Made by a program: the position numbers and the translations under genes. 48,798 nt of DNA from the NCBI GenBank assembly GCA_002316295.1, contig DCDF01000042.1:1-48798 (forward strand). The letters are read 5' to 3'. Positions 17,045 through 25,021 of the stretch are shown piece by piece (the stretch's first letter is position 1; each line of letters begins with the position of its first letter). The notes under the pieces are model-generated. The model saw only the letters and a program-made list of their open reading frames with translations. It was not told where the DNA came from and did not search any database. The DNA comes from Syntrophaceae bacterium UBA1062 (GTDB lineage Bacteria; Desulfobacterota; Desulfomonilia; UBA1062).

Positions 17045-18208
17045 CTATATCCTCCCCAGAATACAGCATGAGTGAGCCTGCAGGATCCCGCCGTTGTCGC
17101 TCACCAGGATGATGTTCGGCTCTTTCGTCTTTGTCGCGGGGCCGAGCTGGCGCTCGCCGCACCTGCCCATGATCTGCATGGCCGCCTCGCTCAAGGGGGT
17201 GAGCCCCATGTAGTATGCCTCCGAGAGCTGTCCTCCCGAGGTGTTGACGGGCATGCGGCCGCCAGGCCCGATGGTGCCGCCCGAGAACCAGTCCTCCCCC
17301 TCGCCCGGACCGAAGAACCCGTAGTCCTGCAGTGTCACCTCTACGGTGTAGGTGAAGCAGTCGTAGATCTGGCAGGCATCGATATCGTCTCTGGTGACGC
17401 CTGCCATGGACAGCGCCTGCTCGCCCGCCTTTTTCGCTCCTGTGGAGCCGGCCAGGGCGCCCGACTGCGCGGCCTGCGCGGACGGATTGTGCTGGCCGAG
17501 CCCCAGGATGACGGCGGGCGGGTGCCTGAGGTCTCTTGCCCGCTCCAGGGTGGTGACGACGACGGCCCTGCCGCCGTCGTTGACCAGGCAGTTGTCCGGC
17601 AGACGAAGCGGCTCGACCACATACTGCGACGACAGGTAATCGTCGAAGGACATGGGCCTGCCGTGCATCACGGCCCGCGGGTTCAGGTTCGCCCAGGCGC
17701 GCTGGCCCACGGCGATATGCTTCCAGGTCTGCGGCCCGGTGCGATATTCGTGCATGGCCCTGCGGGCCGCAAGGGCATACCCGCCGGTGGCTCCGAAGTG
17801 GCCGAAGACAACATCGTCGCCGGAGAACTCCGTGAGCATGGTGAACAGACTGTCGCTGGATAACTCATTGTGCCCGTAGGAGATGAGCACATACCGGCAC
17901 AGGCCCGCTTCGAGCACGCCGACCGCGTGCTGGAGGTGGCTGCGCGATCAGTTCGCGTCCTGGCTCAGATAGTTGGGCTCGATGCCCAGATGCTGCGCCA
18001 CCAGGTGGGGGGTGAGGTCGTTTTCATTCGAGGCGGCGGGGAAATGCCGGTAGCAGATGAGCCCGTCGATATCGTCTTTCGAAAGGCCTGCATCGGCGAC
18101 GGCATTCGTGCACGCCTCCAGATGGAAGCTCAAGGAAGTTCTTCCCGGCACCTTTCCCTGCGGGGTATACCCCACACCGACAATGGCACATGTCTTTTCT
18201 CTGTTCAT
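17045..18208 (-). CDS. Ltp/SCP-x-type thiolase-fold enzyme with in-frame TGA
   Basis: The reading frame gives a full-length 387-residue thiolase-like protein only if the TGA at 17948-17950 is read through. Before it are 86 residues with the family start (AIVGVGYTPQGK...LEACTNAVADAGL...GLICYR); after it the same frame continues as SRSHLQHAVGVLEAGLCRYVLISYG to the end. The C-terminal half has VEPLRLPDNC, QIYDCFTYTVEV and NTSGGQLSEAYYMG. The two tyrosine-bearing motifs match the Ltp2 steroid aldolase type. The start has AAGGAG 10 bases upstream. Options for the TGA are selenocysteine, a nonsense mutation (one base from Gly GGA or Ser TCA) or a sequencing error. The downstream DUF35 gene remains intact. 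Confidence 0.8.
17913..17931 (-). promoter_or_regulatory. hairpin downstream of in-frame TGA (possible SECIS)
   Basis: Sixteen bases after the TGA, AGCACGC pairs perfectly with GCGTGCT around the loop GGTCG. Bacterial SECIS elements lie just 3' of the UGA and have G in the first loop positions; the E. coli fdhF loop contains GGUC. Hairpins are common in GC-rich coding DNA, so this may be chance. Confidence 0.35.
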
Positions 18209-18307
18209 GACTTCGGGGCTCCTTTCCCCATCTCCGCCGGAAGAGCGCCGGCGGCGTGTTCCGATGTGTACAACCCCCGAAACTCCGTTGTCTTTTTCCT
18301 GTCGAAT

Positions 18308-18317
18308 ATTGTATCAC
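18308..18317 (-). promoter_or_regulatory. possible extended -10 for the thiolase-DUF35 operon
   Basis: On the minus strand GTGATACAATATT contains TGA-TACAAT, an extended -10. No -35 is evident. The identical 13-mer lies in the promoter region of the molybdopterin oxidoreductase (24810-24822). Confidence 0.35.
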
Positions 18318-18387
18318 ACCCGTGGCCGGACAGGTACCGAAAAGGGAGGGAACCGCAGGAAAAGATAGGGCTTAGGAGAGAGGAAAC

Positions 18388-18430
18388 TGCAGGCGGGCTC
18401 GCATCGGGGCTCAGTGTGAGCCCGCCTGCA
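18388..18430. terminator. 13-bp stem terminator after the lipid acyltransferase
   Basis: TGCAGGCGGGCTC (18388-18400) pairs perfectly with GAGCCCGCCTGCA (18418-18430) across a 17-base loop. It begins 2 bp beyond the acyltransferase stop on the minus strand. Following bases are only moderately T-rich (GTTTCC), but position and stability favour a terminator. Confidence 0.65.
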
Positions 18431-18432
18431 AT

Positions 18433-19401
18433 TTACCGCGCCTGGGAAATGACGAACTCTCTGAAATCGCCGCCCCGCCTGATGAGTTTTTTCATGTCGG
18501 CCCTTCTGGCCCATCTGCAGTGGAGCCAGAACCACTGGTCGGGTTTTTCCCGGACAATGGAGGACACCCATGCGTGCATGGCGCTGCTGAGGCCCTTGAC
18601 GGCGCTCGATTTCCAGCAGTCGGAGAGGCTGCCGATCTCCCGGTGGTCATCGCCGAAGTCTCGCGAGTCGATGGGCTCTGAAAAGCGGAAGACGAATCGA
18701 TCTCCCTCCTTGAAGCCGCACAGGGGCAGGATGAGAGCGTCGCCCTGCAGCGCGATGAAGGCGGGAGCGGGGTTCGTGGGCGCGGGCAGGCCGAGCACGT
18801 CACAGAACACCCGGTCTTCGCGCCTGCCCCGCTGGTCGATGATCAAGCCCACGATGTGTCCTGCCGTGAGCTTGTCGATGTAGTTCTTCACCATACCGCC
18901 CTTGGGCGGCAGCAGGGCGATCCGGTATCTGGACCGGATCTCGTCGACTATGGCCTGCACCACCGGGCTCTTGATGTAGTCGGCCATGACGCAGATCTCT
19001 TCATCGAGGATTCTGGGCGTGTTCCCGAGGACCTCCCAGTTCATGTGGCCCGCAATGATCATGATGTTGCGGCCCGAGGCGCGCGCCTGCTCGAAATGCC
19101 GCCTTCCCTGGAAATCGACATACGCCTTGAGCTCATCGTCTGTCATGTAGGCGGTTCTGATTGCGTCGACATAAAGCTCGCCCTGATTCATGAACACCTT
19201 TCTCATGAACCCCTCGGCATCGTCGATGCCCAGGGTTGCACGGGCCTGCAGGGCGCCTGCCTTCATATGAAATGGGAGAGCGAGCGACGCGAGCAGGCCC
19301 GCCGATCTCCCGAGGGCCACAGCCCAGCGGTAGGGCATGATGCAGATGAGCCGGATGATCGCCCTCAGGAACGATAGAAGAATTTTTTCTTTCATAGTCA
19401 T
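18433..19401 (-). CDS. LpxL/HtrB-like lysophospholipid/lipid A acyltransferase
   Basis: A 322-residue member of the LABLAT family, which adds secondary acyl chains to lipid A or related glycolipids at the inner membrane. An N-terminal hydrophobic region (LLSFLRAIIRLICIMPYRWAV) anchors it. The catalytic block is IIAGHMNWEVLGN. The usual HxxxxD/E dyad spacing is HxxxE here, one residue shorter than the common GHxGNWE. LIDQRGRREDRVFCDVLG and PAPAFIALQGDALILP follow the family pattern. The ATG at 19401 has GGAGGAG about 10 bases upstream. It stands alone between a promoter near 19480-19508 and a terminator. Confidence 0.88.
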   Translation of the reverse strand: MTMKEKILLSFLRAIIRLICIMPYRWAVALGRSAGLLASLALPFHMKAGALQARATLGIDDAEGFMRKVFMNQGELYVDAIRTAYMTDDELKAYVDFQGRRHFEQARASGRNIMIIAGHMNWEVLGNTPRILDEEICVMADYIKSPVVQAIVDEIRSRYRIALLPPKGGMVKNYIDKLTAGHIVGLIIDQRGRREDRVFCDVLGLPAPTNPAPAFIALQGDALILPLCGFKEGDRFVFRFSEPIDSRDFGDDHREIGSLSDCWKSSAVKGLSSAMHAWVSSIVREKPDQWFWLHCRWARRADMKKLIRRGGDFREFVISQAR

Positions 19402-19479
19402 GGTACGCTCACTCCTCCACGCAGCTGATATCGAAACACCGGGAGAATCGATGACAGATTCACAGGCATCCCGGTATTC

Positions 19480-19508
19480 ATCTATGCCAAAACACAGTGG
19501 CTTGTCAA
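19480..19508 (-). promoter_or_regulatory. putative promoter of the lipid acyltransferase gene
   Basis: A consensus TTGACA (19503-19508, minus strand) is followed after 17 bp by ATAGAT, a weak -10. This gives a leader of about 75 nt before the ATG at 19401. Confidence 0.4.
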
Positions 19509-19610
19509 AACTTGAAACCATCCAGGATTTACCGGAGTGAAGCAGTCTCTCTGCATGGACGCGGGTACGCTGAAAAAGGCTTTCCCGCCGCCGGGAGGGG
19601 TTGATACTGG

Positions 19611-20019
19611 AAGGATCGGAAAATCGTCGCTGCCGATCTCAAGGAGATTTACCACACTCCTACGGTCGAGATAGCAGCAAAGGCCCTGCAAGCCTTTTAA
19701 AGCCAAATGGGACGGGAAGTATCCGGCAATCGGCCTGTCCTGGAAGAACAACTGGGCCAATATCATCCCGCTGTTTGCCTATCCCGAGGACATCAAGCGT
19801 GTCATCTACACGACCAATGCCATCGAGTCCCTGAACATGTCTTTGAGGAAGGTCATCAAAACGAAGGCCTCATTCCCCAATGATGCCTTGAAGAAGGTGC
19901 TGTATTTGGCCTTGAACAATATCGAGAAAAAATGGACAATGCCACTTAAGAACTGGTCAGGAGCAATGAATCAATTCCTGATCCTGTTCGGGGACAGAGT
20001 GCCCCTGAACGCTAACTGA
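19611..20019 (+). pseudogene. IS256-family (mutator) transposase remnant
   Basis: Only the C-terminal third of a transposase of about 400 residues remains, in two frames. The first reads KDRKIVAADLKEIYHTPTVE...ALQAF to a TAA at 19698. The second, shifted by one base, reads AKWDGKYPAIGLSWKNNW, YTTNAIESLNMSLRKVIK and MNQFLILFGDRVPLNAN. The motif TTNAIESLN with the final catalytic Glu is diagnostic of IS256/mutator transposases. The upstream catalytic residues are gone, so the element is dead. No intact terminal inverted repeats were recognised. It marks an insertion/deletion scar next to an AT-richer patch. Confidence 0.88.
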
Positions 20020-20227
20020 TGATTGCCATTTACACTAACAATCTGAAACCCTCGCCGGGTCAAGCTCAAGATGCCAATACTTCGCAAGTCCTCCTTCAAA
20101 AACTTCTGCGTCCTTAGAAGATCCTCACATCTTGCTCCGCTCAAGATCCAAAAAACTCATGTTCCTCTCATACTCCTTGAACCCATATCACCCCTCCCCG
20201 TTTATCCCGTCTTGGAAGGAGCACACC

Positions 20228-20314
20228 ATGAATCATCAATATTATCATCATATTATTGACTGTGACTGCTGGAAATCAGTTGGCGGTGAATATAATAGAA
20301 ATTTTCGGGTATGA
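20228..20314 (+). CDS. possible 28-residue peptide
   Basis: AAGGAG stands 6 bases before an ATG that opens a 28-codon frame, MNHQYYHHIIDCDCWKSV then GGEYNRNFRV. It is His/Tyr-rich with a CDC pair. No modifying or transport genes adjoin it, and I recognise no family. The only support is the ribosome site, so it is speculative. Confidence 0.2.
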   Translation: MNHQYYHHIIDCDCWKSVGGEYNRNFRV

Positions 20315-20403
20315 ATTCCAAAGAGTTATGAGAAACTTCACGTTTATGACAGAGTTGGAACTCTGATTTTGTAAAATGTCACAGAGAAAGAGGGACCGAA
20401 AAA

Positions 20404-20423
20404 GGGATAGATTCATTTATCCC
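20404..20423 (-). terminator. intrinsic terminator of the secreted-protein gene
   Basis: Read on the minus strand, GGGATA and TATCCC form a 6-bp stem with an 8-base loop, followed directly by TTTTT. It lies about 100 nt beyond the stop at 20522. Confidence 0.6.
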
Positions 20424-20521
20424 GATAATAACGCTGCCTCTTCCTCCCCAGCCTCTTTCTCCCTGCAGCAGCGCAATTCCGGCTCTTGCGGACCTGATTT
20501 GGTTCGATTCGTCGTTCGGCT

Positions 20522-21619
20522 CTAGTGAGCCCAGATATCGACAAAGCTCTCCTGCATGATTTCGAGATCGAACTGGCTGATATAAATGCTTCCGAGCACT
20601 CCTGCATCTGGGCTGTCGAGGCTGCGCAGGTTATCCAAACGCACCTCGGCTGTAATGGGACCGGCTGTGTGGAGGCAGAGGTTCGTTGGAAACGATATGT
20701 GCGCAACGGTTACCGGATTGCCGGCGAGAGAGCAATATACACCGCTGCTGCTGGTATTTATGTCGACTGCAAAACTCCCGATGACACTGATCGGCCCGCC
20801 TACTTCGATATTATGCAATCCTATCCAGCCTTGAGAGCCTCCGGATTCCATCCAGACGATCCCACCGCTGCCGATATTGCCTGAGGGCAATCCGTCGCTG
20901 TCTCCCCAAGAAACACACTCCATGGAGATGCGGTCAACAATGGAGCTCAGTGTGAAAGTGACTCCACATTGGTCTGGTCCTCTGCCATTATATATGTCGA
21001 TATAGCTGCTCGGGTTCAGATACAGGTCGAGTCTCCCCATATACAGATCACCAAGCTTTTGATTCAGGTTGTCCCCTGAAGTTCCCAATGCCACTTCGAG
21101 CTGCATATGATCCCACGATATCTCGAGCGCTCCGAGACCCAGCCTCACAAATGTCGCACCGTTGTACAGGGAAGGGCTTGTAGCCACGTCGATGGTGATC
21201 GGCTTCCACATCGTTGAGGGATCGTATCCACTGAAACTGTCAGTCATCCGGGATCGCGCGTGGAGCTGGGAGATTACAATATTGTTTGCGCCCACTCGTC
21301 CGCCCGATGCAGTAGCCGGCCATGGGTTTGCATAACCGGAAATGCCGTCCGAATCTCCCCAGGACGATGTATCGATGGTAATATCGAGCATGATGTCCGG
21401 GTTGATGCTTACACCTGAACCGCCATATATCTCGGAGAGATCCGAATCGGCAAGAGGGGCCATAGCCGGGGTGCGAGCAGGAAAGACCATGAGCAAAGCG
21501 CATATGCAGACACAGATGCCTACAGAGCGCTGCAGATTGTGAATGAAGGCGACCCCCAATGTGCATTGTTGCAACCCTGTCACAACCTGTTTTTCCTTAC
21601 GTGGTGGTTTATATGACAT
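20522..21619 (-). CDS. secreted protein with LSEIYGGSGVSI motif (DUF6160/FilA-like)
   Basis: 365 residues. The N-terminus has a basic stretch and then a hydrophobic signal segment (VGICVCICALLMVF) ending in PARTPAMA. Right after it comes APLADSDLSEIYGGSGVSI, a motif common to a group of secreted or surface filament-associated proteins annotated as DUF6160 or FilA-like. The rest is beta-rich with repeated short hydrophobic/glycine strands (ITIDTSSWGDSDG and SWGDSDGLPSG recur), suggesting a beta-sandwich or solenoid. AAGGAGG lies 9 bases before the ATG. Codon use is less GC-biased than in the neighbours, and the gene sits beside an IS scar, so recent acquisition is plausible. Function unknown. 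Confidence 0.75.
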   Translation of the reverse strand: MSYKPPRKEKQVVTGLQQCTLGVAFIHNLQRSVGICVCICALLMVFPARTPAMAPLADSDLSEIYGGSGVSINPDIMLDITIDTSSWGDSDGISGYANPWPATASGGRVGANNIVISQLHARSRMTDSFSGYDPSTMWKPITIDVATSPSLYNGATFVRLGLGALEISWDHMQLEVALGTSGDNLNQKLGDLYMGRLDLYLNPSSYIDIYNGRGPDQCGVTFTLSSIVDRISMECVSWGDSDGLPSGNIGSGGIVWMESGGSQGWIGLHNIEVGGPISVIGSFAVDINTSSSGVYCSLAGNPVTVAHISFPTNLCLHTAGPITAEVRLDNLRSLDSPDAGVLGSIYISQFDLEIMQESFVDIWAH

Positions 21620-21972
21620 TGTTCGGGACCTCCTTTATTGAGAGCGCCTTCATTCACTTATTTTCAAGCAGCCACCGTGCCGGGATCCGCAAGATGTTTC
21701 CGTCGCGTGATTGTGCAATTCATTCAAAAAAATCGATTGGTTTGCATATTCTTATCAGAAAGGATATGAGAAGACTTTTTTGATCTTGCTAAATTTGCCC
21801 GGAAATCGACATGGTCCTCGACAGCGATGAATATACGAGATTTAATAGCCTTATCGGAACAGGCGGCAGTCTTTCACTGCCGTGACACGAGCACTATGAA
21901 ACTGATTGGGTTGCGCCGATAATGTACCAGGCGATTGCAGGGAGAGATTCACAGGAGGGTTTGGAAGGGCAC
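21620..21972. other. divergent intergenic region, secreted protein / AraC regulator
   Basis: AT-rich control region between divergent genes. A 7-bp stem CGGCAGT/ACTGCCG with loop CTTTC occupies 21864-21882, about 90 bp before the regulator; it could be an operator or leader hairpin. No convincing -35/-10 pair was resolved. Confidence 0.4.
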
Positions 21973-22869
21973 ATGAGCACTCAGATAGATTATCGGGAAA
22001 GAATACGCAGGGTGATGCTCTTCATCGAGGACAACCTGAGCGAAACGATCAGGCTCAAGGACATGGCGAAAATCGCCTGTTTTTCCGAATTCCACTTCCA
22101 CCGCATTTTTCTGGCCTGCATGGGAATGACCTTGTATGAATACATCAACTACCGCCGGTTGTGTAAAGCGGCCGACCTCATCCTGAGCTCCCCGCTGAGG
22201 ATCACCGACATAGCCATGGAGGTAGGGTTCGAGAGTTCGGCCGCCTTTTCCACCGCGTTCAAAAAGCACTTCAATGTCACCCCGTCGGAATTCAGGCGGA
22301 CCAAAGGGGACGGGTTCCGCACCGAACCCCTGAAGTTCCTGAACGCAATCGACATGCCCGGCAATAAGAAGAGGAAACTGAAAGCAGACAACACGCATTT
22401 CGAAATAAGGACCCTTCCCGAACTGACGCTCCTTTCCATATCAAAAAGGGGATATTATTCAGGCTGCTTTTTCAAGGCGGCGCAGGACGGCTATACTGAA
22501 TTATATGACTATCTCGACACCCATGGCCTCAGCCGGGAGGTTGTACACCGCATCAGCATCTTTCCCGAGCTGCCCTATTCCATGAACGACCCTGATGCGG
22601 TGATCCATTGCGGGTTTTCCATAACAAAAGAGATTCGGCCCGAACGGCCTTTCGAGCTTCTTACTATCCAGGAAGGGAACTATGCCGTCTTCCCCTATTC
22701 GGGGCCGTATGAGTACATGTACCAGATGTGGATTATCGCATACTACAAATGCTTTCTCATCGGAAACGAGCAGGTTCGCGATGTGGCCCCATTCGAGCTG
22801 TATCTCAACTCACCTCGAGACACGCCCCCTGGTGACCTCAGGACTGAAATACACATCCCTATCGTGTGA
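21973..22869 (+). CDS. AraC-family regulator with C-terminal GyrI-like domain
   Basis: 298 residues. The first ~105 form a double helix-turn-helix of AraC/MarA type (IRLKDMAKIACFSEFHFHRIF and ITDIAMEVGFESSAAFSTAFKKHF), with the usual PSEFRR end. From about 140 to 298 lies a GyrI-like/effector-binding domain (FEIRTLPELTLLSISKRGYY, the late FPYSGPYEYMY, and a terminal EIHIPIV). This is the Rob/SbmC-type layout, in which small ligands bind the C-terminal half. The ATG at 21973 has GGAAGG 4 bases and AGGAGGG about 14 bases upstream, and it removes a 17-residue unrelated extension. The target genes are not evident. Confidence 0.92.
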   Translation: MSTQIDYRERIRRVMLFIEDNLSETIRLKDMAKIACFSEFHFHRIFLACMGMTLYEYINYRRLCKAADLILSSPLRITDIAMEVGFESSAAFSTAFKKHFNVTPSEFRRTKGDGFRTEPLKFLNAIDMPGNKKRKLKADNTHFEIRTLPELTLLSISKRGYYSGCFFKAAQDGYTELYDYLDTHGLSREVVHRISIFPELPYSMNDPDAVIHCGFSITKEIRPERPFELLTIQEGNYAVFPYSGPYEYMYQMWIIAYYKCFLIGNEQVRDVAPFELYLNSPRDTPPGDLRTEIHIPIV

Positions 22870-23004
22870 TCGAAAAACCGGCACGGCCATCAGCGCTGCG
22901 CCAAACTGCAGCCGGGCGGATTCACATTCCTCATGTTTCATGTGGCCCCGTCCCTGAATCCCTGTGTCCGGCTACGGAAAAGGCGAGCGGTAATGTGCGG
23001 TGCC

Positions 23005-24666
23005 CTACCTTCCCGCCCCCGCCGTTCTGAACACCGAGCCGATGATCTCCTGTGCCTCGGCCTGGATCCTGCCCAGGTGCTCCCGGCCCTTGAAGCTCTC
23101 GGTGTAGATCTTGTAGATGTCCTCGGTGCCCGAGGGCCGGGCCGCGAACCAGCCGTTTTCGGTCATCACCTTGATGCCGCCCAAGGGTGCGCCGTTGCCC
23201 GGGGCCTCGGTAATCAGGGCTGTGATCCTTTCCCCTGCGAGCTCCTGCGCATGGATCATCTGCGGGGAGAGCTTCTTCAGTATCGCCTTCTGCTCCGGGT
23301 TCGCGGGAGCGTCGAGCCGCTCGTACACGGGCGAGCCGAAGCGGGCCTCCAGCTCCCGGTAATGCTCGGACGGGTCTCTTTCGGTCACGGCCATGATCTC
23401 GGCAGCGAGCAGGTCCATGATGAAGCCGTCCTTGTCCGTGGTCCAGACCGTACCATCCTTTTTCACAAAGGATGCGCCCGCGCTCTCCTCTCCGCCGAAG
23501 GCGCACTGTGACGAAAGGAGACATTCCACAAACCACTTGAACCCCACCGGCACCTCCAGGAGCCTTCTCCCCAGGCTGTGCGCCACCCGGTCGATCATGG
23601 AGCTGCTCACCAGGGTCTTGCCCACGGCCGCGCCTCCGGGCCAGCCCTTGCGTGATGAGAAGAGGTAGTGGATGGCAACGCTCAGGAAGTGGTTCGGGTT
23701 CATGAGGCCGACGCCTCCGGTGACGATGCCGTGGCGGTCGAAGTCCGGGTCGTTGCCGAACGCGATGTCGTAGGCGTCTTTGAGGCCGATGAGGCTCGCC
23801 ATGGCATAGGGCGACGAGCAGTCCATCCGGATCCTGCCGTCGTGGTCCAGAGTCATGAAGCTGAAAGTCGGGTCGGCCTGGGCGTGCATCACGTCGATCT
23901 TCAGGCCGTACTTCTCCGCAATCCGCTCCCAATAGGCGATGCCCGAGCTGCCCAGGGCGTCGGCCCCCAGGGAAAGCCCTGCGGCTCGGACGGCGTCCAT
24001 CTCCAGGATGTTCTCCAGATCGTCCACATAGTGCGTGACATAGTCGTGACTCCAGGTGGTGGCCGCGCGGATGGCCTGCTCGAAGGGGATGCGCTTCACT
24101 TCCCTGTTGCCCGCCTCCAGGAGCTCGTTTGCCTTTTTCGCGATCCAGTCCGTCACATGGGTGTCCGCGGGCCCTCCCTCGGGCGGGTTGTACTTGAACC
24201 CCCCGTCTTCGGGCGGGTTGTGCGAAGGGGTCACCACGATCCCGTCCGCAAACCCTGCTTTCCTGGCTCGGTTATAGCTCAGGATGGCGTGGGATATCAC
24301 GGGGGTGGGGGTGAAGCCGTCTCCTTCCTGGAGCAGGACGTTCACCCCATTGGCGGCCAGGACCTCGAGCGCCGTTCTCTCCGCAGGGCCGGAGAGGGCG
24401 TGGGTGTCCTTGCCCATGAACAGCGGCCCGCTGATGCCCTGATGCGCGCGGTACAGGCAGATGGCCTGGGTCACGGCCAGGATGTGGGCCTCGTTGAACC
24501 CTCCCTTCAGCGAGGTGCCCCGGTGCCCCGAGGTCCCGAACGAAACCCGCTGAGAGGGCTCGGACACCACGTCCACAGGATATGAGTAATAGGCGTCGAC
24601 CAGGGCGGACACGTCGATGAGCATGTCCGGGGTCGGCCGTTTGCCTGCCAGAGGGTGTACGTTCAT
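23005..24666 (-). CDS. pgm: phosphoglucomutase (alpha-D-glucose phosphate-specific)
   Basis: Interconverts glucose-1-phosphate and glucose-6-phosphate, linking glycogen/exopolysaccharide synthesis with glycolysis. The 553-residue protein contains the phosphoserine loop (VVTPSHNPPEDGGFKYNPP), the magnesium loop GNDPDFDRHGIV, the sugar-binding GGEESAGASF and the phosphate-binding RPSGTEDIYKIY. N-terminal VSFGTSGHRGTSLKGGFNE is typical of the bacterial Pgm branch. The ATG at 24666 has AAGGAGG 8 bases upstream. It is divergent from the molybdopterin oxidoreductase. Confidence 0.96.
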   Translation of the reverse strand: MNVHPLAGKRPTPDMLIDVSALVDAYYSYPVDVVSEPSQRVSFGTSGHRGTSLKGGFNEAHILAVTQAICLYRAHQGISGPLFMGKDTHALSGPAERTALEVLAANGVNVLLQEGDGFTPTPVISHAILSYNRARKAGFADGIVVTPSHNPPEDGGFKYNPPEGGPADTHVTDWIAKKANELLEAGNREVKRIPFEQAIRAATTWSHDYVTHYVDDLENILEMDAVRAAGLSLGADALGSSGIAYWERIAEKYGLKIDVMHAQADPTFSFMTLDHDGRIRMDCSSPYAMASLIGLKDAYDIAFGNDPDFDRHGIVTGGVGLMNPNHFLSVAIHYLFSSRKGWPGGAAVGKTLVSSSMIDRVAHSLGRRLLEVPVGFKWFVECLLSSQCAFGGEESAGASFVKKDGTVWTTDKDGFIMDLLAAEIMAVTERDPSEHYRELEARFGSPVYERLDAPANPEQKAILKKLSPQMIHAQELAGERITALITEAPGNGAPLGGIKVMTENGWFAARPSGTEDIYKIYTESFKGREHLGRIQAEAQEIIGSVFRTAGAGR

Positions 24667-24789
24667 GGTTCGTTCCTCCTTTTCGCTCCATCTCAGCGGC
24701 ATATTTCAGTGATCACACCGCCGGCGCATGCCCTGGAAAGGATCGCGGCGGCCGGGAAAGGGTCTTGTCCCTCATGAAGCCGATATTCA

Positions 24790-24819
24790 TTGTAACCGAT
24801 TCCCGGGCCGTGATACAAT
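24790..24819 (+). promoter_or_regulatory. promoter of the molybdopterin oxidoreductase gene
   Basis: TTGTAA (24790-24795), 18-bp spacer, then TACAAT (24814-24819) preceded by TGA, giving an extended -10. The predicted leader is about 195 nt and includes the palindrome at 24907-24948. Confidence 0.5.
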
Positions 24820-24906
24820 ATTTTGCTGCTACTATATTAGGTAATGCTTCAGGGGCGGAAGAGGTACCCTATGCCAGTCAGCGGGGTATCGAAAAGCTGT
24901 TTCTTA

Positions 24907-24948
24907 TCCTCTCCCCTCTCCTGTGTCCTCTCTCTTAGAGGGAGAGGA
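24907..24948. repeat. TCCTCTCCC...GGGAGAGGA palindrome
   Basis: TCCTCTCCC (24907-24915) pairs with GGGAGAGGA (24940-24948) across 24 bases that are themselves C/T-rich. A near-identical palindrome (CCCTCTCCC/GGGAGAGGG) lies past the end of the same gene at 27324-27347, so this may be a dispersed REP-type element. Confidence 0.5.
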
Positions 24949-25021
24949 GGAAGAGGAAACCGCGCAGCTGGCCCGCGTGGTTTCCTCCGAGCGAAATACC
25001 CCGTTCTTAAGGAGGCGAATC

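Larger units (their letters stand above)
20020..20521. other. AT-richer intergenic region
   Basis: About 500 bp of lower GC than the surroundings, between the transposase scar and a secreted-protein gene. It contains one tiny frame with a ribosome site (20228-20314) and a terminator (20404-20423). Otherwise no gene is seen. The composition suggests acquired or decaying DNA. Confidence 0.45.
24667..25021. other. divergent control region, pgm / molybdopterin oxidoreductase
   Basis: Contains a plus-strand promoter (24790-24819) and a long purine/pyrimidine palindrome (24907-24948). The oxidoreductase frame is open from 24923, but this part encodes low-complexity Glu/Arg sequence from the palindrome and is not family-like. 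Confidence 0.45.

Noticed and set aside
17045..17917. A separate short thiolase starting at an internal codon after the TGA
   Set aside because: The frame upstream of the TGA continues the same family in the same phase, so this is one gene interrupted by a stop rather than two.
20505..20521. GGTTCGATTC resembling a tRNA T-loop
   Set aside because: Flanking bases cannot form the T-stem and no acceptor or anticodon arm is found.
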